Of a DNA stretch of 6,539 nucleotides, positions 1-5,805 are shown one piece after another. Source of the DNA: Halobacteriales archaeon SW_9_67_25 (GTDB lineage: Archaea; Halobacteriota; Halobacteria; Halobacteriales; Haloarculaceae); assembly GCA_003022745.1 (NCBI GenBank), contig PXSU01000172.1:1-6539 (forward strand). Reading direction: 5' to 3'. Made by a program: the position numbers and the translations under genes. The notes below the pieces were generated by a model. The model had not been told where the DNA came from and searched no databases. It saw only the letters and a list, made by a program, of their open reading frames with translations. Position 1 is the stretch's first letter. The number at the start of each line of letters is the position of its first letter.

Positions 1-222
1 CACGTAGTCGTAGTCCTCGCGGAAGCCATCGATGAGCCGGAAGTCGTCGATCCCGGCTTCCTCTTTCACCTCGCGGATTGCGGTCTGCTGGAGTTCCTCT
101 TCCCCCTCGACGCCGCCCTTGGGAAACTCCCAGTCCCCGGGGCGACTCTTCAGGAGGAGGTACTCCCGCCGACCACGAGTGTCCCGGAAGAGGATGGCTC
201 CCGCGCTCGTGGCCTCTATCAT
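1..222 (-). CDS. Nudix hydrolase, N-terminal part (cut by the left window edge)
   Basis: Nudix enzymes hydrolyse nucleoside diphosphates linked to another moiety, using a metal held by the Nudix box; they act in the cytosol. The 74 visible codons begin MIEATSAGAILFRD and contain a complete Nudix box at residues 36-58 (G-x5-E-x7-REVKEEAGI), with the catalytic glutamates in REVKEEAG. The preceding WEFPKGG (31-37) is typical of the diadenosine tetraphosphate (Ap4A) hydrolase / MutT-like branch, so a house-cleaning role on Ap4A-type nucleotides is possible, but the substrate-determining C-terminal half lies outside the window. The ATG at 222-220 is chosen because the Nudix fold starts immediately after it (beta strand SAGAILF) and a TATA-like element sits about 25 nt upstream. 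The gene is divergent from the uS10-like gene, 95 bp away. Family call is strong; substrate is unknown. Confidence 0.9.
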   Translation of the reverse strand, partial: MIEATSAGAILFRDTRGRREYLLLKSRPGDWEFPKGGVEGEEELQQTAIREVKEEAGIDDFRLIDGFREDYDYV

Positions 223-243
223 TGCCGGCGCTACTCGGTCGCG

Positions 244-250
244 CGTAAAG
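244..250 (-). promoter_or_regulatory. TATA-like element for the Nudix gene
   Basis: On the minus strand this reads CTTTACG in an otherwise GC-rich gap. Its centre is about 25 nt upstream of the ATG at 222, the spacing expected for a leaderless haloarchaeal transcript. Assigned by position and base composition only. Confidence 0.4.
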
Positions 251-285
251 AGAATGTCGGAGCGACCCGGAGACCGGAAGCGAAT

Positions 286-295
286 GGGTTTTCAC
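286..295 (+). promoter_or_regulatory. Weak TATA-like element for the uS10-like gene
   Basis: The stretch GGGTTTTCAC has its T-run at 289-292, about 27 nt upstream of the ATG at 318. It is a poor match to the archaeal TATA box, but it is the most AT-rich stretch at the right distance, and no ribosome binding site precedes the start. Confidence 0.3.
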
Positions 296-317
296 GCCCG
301 ATCATCCAGACTCCCAC

Positions 318-644
318 ATGCCGTTCGTGACGAAACTCCGCCTCCAGAGCGGGGACAGAGAGGCAGTCGACGCGGTCGTCACGGACATCAAGCAAGCGGC
401 GACCCGGAAGGGCGCCGAGTTCAGAGGCCCACACCCGAAGCCACCGACCGAGCTACGGGTCCCCCAGTACAAGCGCGTCGACTCCGGGGAGAGCTTCGAC
501 CCCTGGGCCTACACAGTCTACACGCGGACCGTCGAGATCGTGGGCCACGACGAGTTCGTCCGCGAGGTCGCCGACCGGTCGCTCCCCGACAGCGTCCACC
601 TCAGCGCGGAGGTCGAACAGGTGCGCGGCCCCGACGGCCGCTGA
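318..644 (+). CDS. uS10-family protein (ribosomal protein S10 paralogue)
   Basis: This 108-residue protein matches the S10 fold throughout: a first strand VTKLRLQSGD, the helix REAVDAVVTDIKQAATRKGAEF, the proline-rich loop GPHPKPPTELRVPQ (residues 37-50, equivalent to the GPxPLPT loop of S10), the aromatic strand WAYTVYTRTVEIVG, and the final helix and strand ending SVHLSAEVEQV. Canonical archaeal S10 is of similar length but normally lies beside elongation factor 1A; no translation gene is adjacent here, so this is more likely the second S10-like copy that haloarchaea carry (sometimes called rps10b). S10 takes part in 30S assembly and, as NusE, in transcription antitermination. Whether this paralogue joins ribosomes is unknown. 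It lacks the basic conserved core sequence of true S10 and is more acidic at its C-terminal half. The ATG at 318 immediately precedes the first conserved strand. Confidence 0.82.
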   Translation: MPFVTKLRLQSGDREAVDAVVTDIKQAATRKGAEFRGPHPKPPTELRVPQYKRVDSGESFDPWAYTVYTRTVEIVGHDEFVREVADRSLPDSVHLSAEVEQVRGPDGR

Positions 645-680
645 TGTCACCGCGTAGTTCCTGTCCACGGACGCCCCGCG

Positions 681-690
681 AGATATATGA
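681..690 (+). promoter_or_regulatory. TATA box for the amidohydrolase gene
   Basis: AGATATATGA contains ATATAT at 683-688, centred about 27 nt upstream of the ATG at 713. It stands out in a GC-rich gap. The spacing predicts transcription starting at or just before the start codon, which supports 713 rather than any of the upstream in-frame ATGs. Confidence 0.6.
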
Positions 691-712
691 ACGCGGCCCC
701 CGTCGCACGCGT

Positions 713-2005
713 ATGGACACGACCCCACAGACAACCCCGAGCGAGGAGTGGCTCCGGTCGCTCCGGCGGGACCTCCATCGCCGTCCCGAGCCCGCCTGGT
801 GTGAGTTCTACACGACCGCACGGATCGTCGAGGAACTCAGGGAGATCGGCGTCGACGAACTGTACGTCGGCCGGGACGCACTCGCCACCGGGGCGCGGTC
901 GGCGGTGCCGGACGAGGAGACCCTCGCGGCGTGGCACGAGCGTGCCCGCGAGGCCGGTGCTGTGCCGGAGGTGCTCGGCGAATTCGAGGGTGGCTACACC
1001 GGCGCCGTCGCCGTCCTCGACCGCGGTGAGGGACCGACGGTCGCGCTCCGGGTCGACATCGACGGCCTCCCGCGCGAAGAGAGCGACGACCCCGAACACG
1101 TCCCCGCGCGCGAGGGATTCCGCTCGGAGAACGAGGGCGCGATGCACGCCTGCGGGCACGACGCCCACGCGACCATCGGGCTGGGCGTCCTGCGGGGGGT
1201 CGCCGACAGTGACTTCCGGGGAACGTTCAAGCTCCTCTTCCAGCCCGCGGAGGAGCGCATCGGCGGGGGCGCACCCATCGCCGAGAGCGGTCACCTCGAC
1301 GACGTGGACGCCCTGCTCGCGGTCCACGTCGGCCTCGACCACCCCACAGGCGAGGTGGTGGCGGGCGTCGACGACTTCCTCGCGGTGAGCCACTTCGAGG
1401 CCCACTTCACCGGCGAGAGCGCCCACGCCGGCGGCCACCCCAACCGCGGACGCAACGCCGTCCAGGCGATGGCGACCGCCGTCCAGAACCTCTATGCCAT
1501 CCCCCGCCACGAGGCGGGTGCGACCCGCGTCAACGCGGGCAAGGTGGCCGGCGGCACGGCCACGAACATCGTCCCCGAGGGCGCGGTCATCGAGGGCGAG
1601 ATTCGCGGTGCGACAACCGAGCTGATGGAGTACACCCGCGAACACGCCGAGCGGATGCTCCGCAGCGGGGCCGAGATGCACGACTGTTCGGTCGACATCG
1701 AGCACGGTGGGGAGGCTCCCAGCGCGAAAAGTGACGAGGAACTCGTCGACGTCGTGGCGGACGTCGCGAGCGGCGTCGACGGGGTCGACTCGGTCGTCCG
1801 CCGGGACACACTCGGCGGCAGCGAGGACGCCAGTTACCTGATGCGTCGCGTCCAGGAACGCGGCGGGAAAGCGGGATACGTCTGTATCGGGACCGACCAT
1901 CCCGGCGGCCACCACACCGCGACCTTCGACGTCGACGAGGATTCGCTTGCTATCGGCGTGGACGTCCTCTCGGGGGCGGTGGTGTCGCTGGATAGGAACT
2001 TCTGA
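713..2005 (+). CDS. M20-family amidohydrolase, AbgA-like
   Basis: This 430-residue protein is a zinc- or manganese-dependent amidohydrolase of the M20 peptidase family, which cleaves the amide bond of N-acylated amino acids. Metal ligands are visible: HACGHDAH (145-152, with Cys147 and His149), PAEE (178-181), His205 in LAVHVG, and His401 in GHHTATF. The lid/dimerisation domain carries GESAHAGGHP (234-243), and GGSED (368-372) precedes the last ligand. The stretch of residues 60-100 with VPDEETL and FEGGYTGAVAVLD is, from recall, shared with Escherichia coli AbgA, the p-aminobenzoyl-glutamate hydrolase subunit, which is about the same length. No abgB or abgT partner lies beside it, so p-aminobenzoyl-glutamate cleavage is only a hypothesis; an acyl-amino-acid substrate is equally possible. 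No signal peptide is seen, so it is cytosolic. The ATG at 713 is preferred to the longer open frame because upstream codons overlap two other genes and lack protein-like character. Confidence 0.85.
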   Translation: MDTTPQTTPSEEWLRSLRRDLHRRPEPAWCEFYTTARIVEELREIGVDELYVGRDALATGARSAVPDEETLAAWHERAREAGAVPEVLGEFEGGYTGAVAVLDRGEGPTVALRVDIDGLPREESDDPEHVPAREGFRSENEGAMHACGHDAHATIGLGVLRGVADSDFRGTFKLLFQPAEERIGGGAPIAESGHLDDVDALLAVHVGLDHPTGEVVAGVDDFLAVSHFEAHFTGESAHAGGHPNRGRNAVQAMATAVQNLYAIPRHEAGATRVNAGKVAGGTATNIVPEGAVIEGEIRGATTELMEYTREHAERMLRSGAEMHDCSVDIEHGGEAPSAKSDEELVDVVADVASGVDGVDSVVRRDTLGGSEDASYLMRRVQERGGKAGYVCIGTDHPGGHHTATFDVDEDSLAIGVDVLSGAVVSLDRNF

Positions 2006-2114
2006 GAGCTGACCAATAAAAAGTGGCCGAAGATTCTATACGCGTTTGTGCCTGACAGATGTGGTACTCCCCGGTGCGGTGGAAGACGAACTTCGAAATG
2101 CGGAGAAGTGATTC
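2006..2114. other. Convergent gap with a T-run on the minus strand
   Basis: This is the gap between the convergent amidohydrolase and geranylgeranyl reductase genes. Five A residues at 2018-2022 read as TTTTTATT on the minus strand, 93 nt past the reductase stop codon, and could terminate that transcript, since archaeal termination commonly uses T-runs. No comparable T-run follows the amidohydrolase stop on the plus strand. No gene is supported here. Confidence 0.3.
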
Positions 2115-3479
2115 TCAGTACTTGGGGTCCGCGCCGGTGACCTCGTAGACCCGGTCCATCAGGTCGTCGCGCTCGGCCCGCCAGTCCTCGAAGCGCGCCG
2201 GGCCGTCGGGGTACTCGCCGTAGTGGTCGAGGACCTCGTCTGCGATGGACTTCGTGCGGTAGAGTTCGTAGATGGTGTCCCAGTGGCCGGCGCTTTTCAC
2301 GGCGGTTTTGAGTTTGAGCCACCAGCCGATTTCGGTCGAGCCGGAGTACAGCGCCTCCGAGAGCTTCTCGACCGGCATGGCCGCCAGCAGCCCCATCAGG
2401 TCGTCGACCTCGGCGGCAGTCGTGAAGATGTTGTAGACGTCGAGCGCGGCGTACCGGGCGCCGAAGTGGTCCATCACGCGCTCGTTGTACTCCCACAGGC
2501 CCGCCTCGGAGGTGTCGTCGCGGTCGATGGCCTCCACGGCCTGCTCGCCGGCGTAGGTGCCGGCGTAGGCCGCCCCCGCGATGCCACCGCCAGTCGTGGG
2601 ATTGACGTGCCCTGCGGCGTCGCCGACGGCCATGTAGCCGGGCGCGACCGCCGAGTCGTAGGGCCGGCGGGTCGGCAGCGCCGCGCCGAGTTTGTCGTCA
2701 ACCGTCGCGCCCTCGAACTCCTCGCGGGTCTGGAGATCCTCCCGCAAGTCCTCGATTAGTTGCATCGGCTCCTCGGTCATCTGGAAGCCCAGCCCGACGT
2801 TGATCTCGGTCTCGGTCCGCGGGAAGTACCAGAGGTAGCCCGCCGCGCGGTCGGTCGGCTTGAACACCAGCGCGTCGGACCACTCGACGGGTTCGTCGAC
2901 GGTCACGATCTCGCGGTAGGCCGAGCAGAACTGCGAGTAGGTGACGTTCGTGTCGAACGTCGCTGTCGAGAAGTCCGCCTTGTCCTGGAGAATCGAGAGC
3001 GCCCCGGCGGCGTCGATGACGACGTCGGCGTCGTACTCGACGGGGTCGCCCTCCCGGACGGCGTCGAGTCCCTGGACCTGCCCGTTCTGGCGGACGTCCT
3101 TGACGACGGTGTCGTAGTGCATCTCGGCACCCGCCTCGGTCGCGCCCTCGATGAGGCACCGACCGTACTCCCAGCGGTCGATGACGGCCAGTTCCCCTGG
3201 CACGGGGATGTCGACGGCGGTGTCGAGTTGCGGAATCTCGAAGCGCCCGTGGTCGACGTCCGTGTTGGTAAAGGCCGGCCGGATCTGCGACCGGGGGATG
3301 GCGTCGGGGAAGTTGCTCGCCCCCTTGAGCGCGTCGCCACAGGCGATGTGGCCCGCCTCCTCGCGGTCTTTCCGTTCGGCGACGACGACGTCGTACCCCG
3401 CGTCGGCGACCGTCGCGGCCGCGTAACAGCCGGCGGTGCCGGCCCCGACCACGACGACATCGACCTCGTGGGTGGTCAT
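2115..3479 (-). CDS. Geranylgeranyl reductase family flavoprotein
   Basis: This 454-residue FAD enzyme belongs to the geranylgeranyl reductase family, which saturates isoprenoid double bonds in archaeal lipids or quinone side chains. Its N-terminal Rossmann motif is VVVVGAGTAG (8-17), followed by the acidic ribose-binding end of the next strand (VVVAERKD). Cys47 in ACGDAL matches the CGxxL cysteine reported as functionally important in archaeal homologues. The family signature YxWxFP-x7-8-GxG is intact (YLWYFP 215-220, GLG 229-231). The second FAD motif is GDAAGHVNPTTGGGI (286-300). The C-terminal region of about 140 residues is longer than in the roughly 400-residue enzymes of other archaea. 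Possible products are saturated archaeol precursors or dihydro-menaquinone; sequence alone does not choose. It faces the ferredoxin gene across a 60-bp divergent gap, which suggests ferredoxin as its electron donor. The ATG at 3479 is placed directly before the Rossmann strand. Confidence 0.87.
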   Translation of the reverse strand: MTTHEVDVVVVGAGTAGCYAAATVADAGYDVVVAERKDREEAGHIACGDALKGASNFPDAIPRSQIRPAFTNTDVDHGRFEIPQLDTAVDIPVPGELAVIDRWEYGRCLIEGATEAGAEMHYDTVVKDVRQNGQVQGLDAVREGDPVEYDADVVIDAAGALSILQDKADFSTATFDTNVTYSQFCSAYREIVTVDEPVEWSDALVFKPTDRAAGYLWYFPRTETEINVGLGFQMTEEPMQLIEDLREDLQTREEFEGATVDDKLGAALPTRRPYDSAVAPGYMAVGDAAGHVNPTTGGGIAGAAYAGTYAGEQAVEAIDRDDTSEAGLWEYNERVMDHFGARYAALDVYNIFTTAAEVDDLMGLLAAMPVEKLSEALYSGSTEIGWWLKLKTAVKSAGHWDTIYELYRTKSIADEVLDHYGEYPDGPARFEDWRAERDDLMDRVYEVTGADPKY

Positions 3480-3502
3480 GTCCGGGTCTGGACACCCGAG
3501 CA

Positions 3503-3517
3503 GGAAAACTCTTTATC
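3503..3517. promoter_or_regulatory. Shared AT-rich core of a divergent promoter
   Basis: Only 60 bp separate the two start codons. The AT-rich stretch GGAAAACTCTTTATC is the only one in the gap. On the plus strand TTTATC (3512-3517) lies about 26 nt before the ferredoxin ATG. On the minus strand AGTTTTCC (about 3503-3510) lies about 27 nt before the reductase ATG. Both genes would then be leaderless and read from overlapping promoter elements, so binding of a regulator here could affect both. Confidence 0.5.
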
Positions 3518-3539
3518 ACGGCCCGTCGTAGCCGCGGCC

Positions 3540-3881
3540 ATGACCGAGTACACCGTCGAGTTCGTGGAGACCGGCGAGGAGATCGCGGTCTCGGAGAAGG
3601 AGACGGTGCTCAGCCGGTGCATCGAGGAGGGCATCGCCCAGGAGTACTCCTGCCGGGTCGGGATGTGCCTGGCCTGTTCTGCCGAAATCGTCGCGGGCGA
3701 GGTGACCCAGCCCGCAGCCCGTGGGCTGACCGACGCGGAACGCGAGGAGTACGCGCTGACCTGCATGGCCCGGCCGCTCTCGGACCTGAAACTCGACCGC
3801 GGAAAGTACCCGCCGAGCATAGACGCGGACGCGGCTGGCGAATCCGAGGACGGGACGGCCTCGGCCGCCGCCGACGACTAG
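3540..3881 (+). CDS. Plant-type 2Fe-2S ferredoxin
   Basis: This 113-residue protein is a one-electron carrier with the plant-type cluster motif C-x4-C-x2-C-x28-C: Cys38, Cys43 and Cys46 in SCRVGMCLAC, and Cys75 in LTCMARP. The beta-grasp fold begins YTVEFVETGEEIAV and ends DLKLDRGKYP. It lacks the N-terminal acidic insertion of the classical 129-residue halobacterial ferredoxin, so it is a different, shorter paralogue. Residues 95-113 form an acidic, alanine-rich tail (ADAAGESEDGTASAAADD) with no fold role evident. It is divergent from the geranylgeranyl reductase and its stop codon overlaps that of the thioredoxin-reductase-like gene, placing it between a possible electron acceptor and a possible donor. 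The ATG at 3540 is followed by the first strand and is preceded by a TATA-like element at leaderless spacing. Confidence 0.92.
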   Translation: MTEYTVEFVETGEEIAVSEKETVLSRCIEEGIAQEYSCRVGMCLACSAEIVAGEVTQPAARGLTDAEREEYALTCMARPLSDLKLDRGKYPPSIDADAAGESEDGTASAAADD

Positions 3882-3889
3882 TCGTCGGC
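3870..3889. repeat. 20-bp perfect palindrome over the convergent stop codons
   Basis: GCCGACGACTAGTCGTCGGC is a perfect inverted repeat centred between 3879 and 3880. The central CTAG holds both stop codons: TAG of the ferredoxin (3879-3881, plus) and TAG of the flavoprotein (3880-3878, minus). Because of the symmetry both proteins end in the same Ala-Asp-Asp. The genes overlap by 4 bp. A hairpin here could act in termination of both transcripts, but no T-run follows. Confidence 0.85.
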
Positions 3890-4924
3890 AGCCTCGGCCG
3901 CCTCGCTGGTCGCGACGTTGCCCTCGTGTTGGCGGGCGTGCCGGCGGAGCCGGTCGGACATCCCGGGCACGTCCCCGGCTCCGACCGCACCCCCGGCTTC
4001 GAGTTCGTCGAGCGACTTCGGGAACTCCCGCAGGTCGTAGTGGATGTCGATGCCCGCGCGTGCCCCCTCGCCCATGGCGGTCGGGACCTGGTTGTGCCCC
4101 GGCGTGAGGTCCCCGACAGCGTAGACGCCCTCGACGCTCGTCGCGCCGTGGTCGTCGACTGCGACGGTGCTGTCGTCGTTCAGCGCACACCCGAGTTGCT
4201 CGGCGAGGTCCGTGTTGTACTCCGATCCGTACATCGCGAACCCGCCGCGGTACTCCCGCCCGGTGCCGTCCGCGAATTCCATGGCTTCGAGCCATCCCTC
4301 GTCGTCGTTCTCGACGCCGGTGACCTCCTCGTGGATGACCTCGACCGGATGGGCGCGGAGTTGCCGGTCGGTGTCCTCGTCCCACTCGGGGTCGTCGCCG
4401 TTCAACAGGAGGTCCACCTCGTCGGTGAAGTTCAGCATGATCATCGCGACGTGGGCCGCGCTGGACCCGGTACCCATCACGTACACCGGCGCGTCGGCCA
4501 GCATGTAGGCGTCACAGTGCAGACAGTAGTGGAGACCGCGTGCGGTCCGGGGTGCGGGCGGGTCGGGTCGGCCGTCTGTGAACCCGGTTGCGAGGACGAC
4601 CCGTTCGGTGTCGATAGTCACGTCCCCGGCGGACAGGCGGATGCGGCCCTCGTCGGTCCGCTCGGCGTCGGAGACGAAATCCCGGTAGTGGTCGGCACCG
4701 TACCCCGTGACCTGTTCGAGTGCTGTCTCGAGGAACGCGGGGCCGGAGACGTCCTCGGTGACCCCGATGACGTTGTGGGTATCGGCCATCATCGCCGCGC
4801 GGCCGCCGCCCCTGTCGACGACGGCGGTTTCGTGCCCCAGTCGTGTGGTGTACAGCGCCGCCGTCAGCCCCGCTGGACCGCCGCCGACGACCGTCACTTC
4901 GTACTCCGCTGGTGTCTCGCTCAT
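3878..4924 (-). CDS. Thioredoxin-reductase-like NAD(P)/FAD oxidoreductase
   Basis: This 348-residue flavoprotein has the thioredoxin reductase layout: FAD motif VVGGGPAGLTAA (12-23), LATG (111-114), the redox-active pair CLHCD (Cys134, Cys137, Asp138) where thioredoxin reductase has CATCD, NAD(P)H motif GTGSSAAHVA (151-160) and final FAD motif VYAVGDLTPGHNQ (277-289). The dithiol separates it from thioredoxin-reductase-type ferredoxin-NADP reductases such as YumC, which lack it. It probably passes electrons from NAD(P)H to a thiol partner; ferredoxin as the partner is possible because of the convergent neighbour. A tail of about 40 residues (from about 308) with basic RLRRHARQ and then acidic-alanine sequence extends past the family core. 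The ATG at 4924 is chosen: the 31 codons upstream in frame lack conservation-like features, and a TATA-like element lies 26 nt before 4924. Confidence 0.87.
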   Translation of the reverse strand: MSETPAEYEVTVVGGGPAGLTAALYTTRLGHETAVVDRGGGRAAMMADTHNVIGVTEDVSGPAFLETALEQVTGYGADHYRDFVSDAERTDEGRIRLSAGDVTIDTERVVLATGFTDGRPDPPAPRTARGLHYCLHCDAYMLADAPVYVMGTGSSAAHVAMIMLNFTDEVDLLLNGDDPEWDEDTDRQLRAHPVEVIHEEVTGVENDDEGWLEAMEFADGTGREYRGGFAMYGSEYNTDLAEQLGCALNDDSTVAVDDHGATSVEGVYAVGDLTPGHNQVPTAMGEGARAGIDIHYDLREFPKSLDELEAGGAVGAGDVPGMSDRLRRHARQHEGNVATSEAAEAADD

Positions 4925-4934
4925 GTACAGTACA
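4924..4934. repeat. Short inverted repeat touching the flavoprotein start codon
   Basis: TGTACAGTACA consists of 5-bp arms TGTAC and GTACA around one A. It abuts the start codon of the thioredoxin-reductase-like gene and lies downstream of its TATA-like element, a position where a repressor could bind. An overlapping TACAGTACAGTA tandem makes chance or simple-sequence origin just as likely. Confidence 0.3.
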
Positions 4935-4946
4935 GTAGCGGCTACC

Positions 4947-4953
4947 GATACTT
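4947..4953 (-). promoter_or_regulatory. TATA-like element for the thioredoxin-reductase-like gene
   Basis: Read on the minus strand this is AAGTATC, centred about 26 nt upstream of the ATG at 4924. It is the only AT-rich stretch at that distance and supports the shorter start over the in-frame ATG at 5017. Confidence 0.4.
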
Positions 4954-5015
4954 CAACCGGGCGGTACGCGGCCCCGTTTTCGCCCGTCGGACCGGAACCG
5001 AGTGAAGAGTAGCCC

Positions 5016-5021
5016 ATTTAT
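5016..5021 (+). promoter_or_regulatory. TATA-like element for the DUF7110-like gene
   Basis: ATTTAT lies about 64 nt upstream of the preferred ATG at 5083, so this transcript would have a leader of roughly 35-40 nt, unlike its leaderless-looking neighbours. A purine run GGAGGA (5058-5063) resembles a ribosome binding site but ends 19 nt before the ATG, too far for ordinary use. Confidence 0.35.
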
Positions 5022-5082
5022 GCGTGGGGCGCCTACCGGACGATAGAGCCCGGTGCCGGAGGACGGCCACCACCCCCAAACT

Positions 5083-5691
5083 ATGACCAGCCGCGTATAC
5101 AGATTACACTCGACACTGGAACTGCCCCTCGAAGACCTCTATGACTTCTTCGAGGACCCGGACCTGCCACCGGAGGTCGCGAGCATCGACATCACGCGGC
5201 GAAACAACACGCTCATCATCAGCGCGGAGCCGACCGAGGACAACATCAGCAAGTACACGCCCACCGCACAGCTCAAGGCCAGCGTCACCGAGAACCGCGT
5301 CTACGAGGAGGAACCGGAAGACCGCCCGGGTGGCCGGGCCACCGGGTCGACGAGTGGAAGCAGCGGCTCACCACAGTGGGGCTCGTTCCAGGAGGAAGTA
5401 GAGCCGCCCAAGTCCGAGCTGGTCGAGTACGCCTGTTTCAAGGGAGACCGGGAGACTGTCCTCCAGAACACCGCTCTCCAGTACCCGATGTTCGAAGTGC
5501 TCTGTGACCTCGCAACGGCGGCAGAGAAGGGGGCACTCACCGCAATCGCCGCAGCCGACGAGGATCTCACCGCTGTCCGTGTTGTCGAGGGCGAACGCCG
5601 TCCGGCCTCGCTGACGGTGACCGAAGACCCGAGCGACGAGGACGGTGAGAGCGGCGTCGACTGGCGGGACAACGAGTTCATATCGGACTGA
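5083..5691 (+). CDS. Haloarchaeal protein of unknown function, probably DUF7110 family
   Basis: Function is not recognised. The 202-residue protein begins TSRVYRLHSTLELPLEDLYDFFEDPDLPP, which I recall as characteristic of a haloarchaea-only family (DUF7110); that assignment is from memory. Three parts are visible: a small alpha/beta domain (1-74) with strands RVYRLHSTLEL and NTLIISAEP; a disordered linker (75-109) rich in Gly, Ser and Glu; and a second domain (110-177) starting ELVEYACFKGDRETVLQNTALQYPMFEVLCDLATAAEKGALTAIAAAD split by a helix and an AVRVVEG strand. The end is a Asp/Glu tail with VDWRDNEFISD. Two cysteines (117 and 141) lie in the second domain. No signal peptide, membrane segment or known DNA-binding motif is seen, so a cytosolic or regulatory role is open. 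An in-frame GTG at 5053 would add 10 residues; 5083 is preferred because the family-like sequence begins there. Confidence 0.8.
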   Translation: MTSRVYRLHSTLELPLEDLYDFFEDPDLPPEVASIDITRRNNTLIISAEPTEDNISKYTPTAQLKASVTENRVYEEEPEDRPGGRATGSTSGSSGSPQWGSFQEEVEPPKSELVEYACFKGDRETVLQNTALQYPMFEVLCDLATAAEKGALTAIAAADEDLTAVRVVEGERRPASLTVTEDPSDEDGESGVDWRDNEFISD

Positions 5692-5704
5692 CCCTGTGTA
5701 GACC

Positions 5705-5725
5705 TCTCCGTCGAGTAACCGGAGA
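5705..5725 (+). terminator. Possible hairpin after the DUF7110-like gene
   Basis: TCTCCG (5705-5710) and CGGAGA (5720-5725) form a 6-bp stem around a 9-nt loop, starting 14 nt past the stop codon at 5691. The position suits transcript end processing, but no T-run follows, so the call is tentative. Confidence 0.25.
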
Positions 5726-5805
5726 AGTAGATTCATCGTACGGATAGCGCCACGAGCACAGTTTTCATCCACTTCTTGATACTACCGGCTACAAGCCCGT
5801 GAGCA

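Noticed and set aside
32..712. An N-terminal extension of the amidohydrolase by 227 codons
   Set aside because: It would overlap the Nudix gene in antisense and the whole uS10-like gene in another frame; its Arg/Pro/Ser-rich translation is shadow-like, and a good TATA box precedes the ATG at 713.
647..1915. A 422-codon open frame on the minus strand across the amidohydrolase gene
   Set aside because: It is antisense to a gene with full catalytic motifs. GC-rich third positions keep stop codons rare on the opposite strand, and its translation shows no recognisable motif.
1834..2496. A 220-codon minus-strand frame spanning the convergent gap at 2006-2114
   Set aside because: It overlaps the reductase in another frame on the same strand and the amidohydrolase in antisense; its Arg-rich composition is typical of frame-shifted GC-rich coding sequence.
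2760..3881. A long plus-strand frame that runs through the antisense of the reductase into the ferredoxin
   Set aside because: Only its last 114 codons, from 3540, are a real gene. The upstream part is antisense shadow with repetitive Val/Gly/Asp composition.
3617..5005. A 462-codon plus-strand frame across the flavoprotein gene
   Set aside because: It overlaps the ferredoxin out of frame and is antisense to a flavoprotein with intact FAD, CxxC and NAD(P)H motifs.
4925..5017. An extension of the flavoprotein start to the ATG at 5017
   Set aside because: The extra 31 residues do not resemble a signal or family sequence, and the TATA-like element at 4947-4953 points to 4924.
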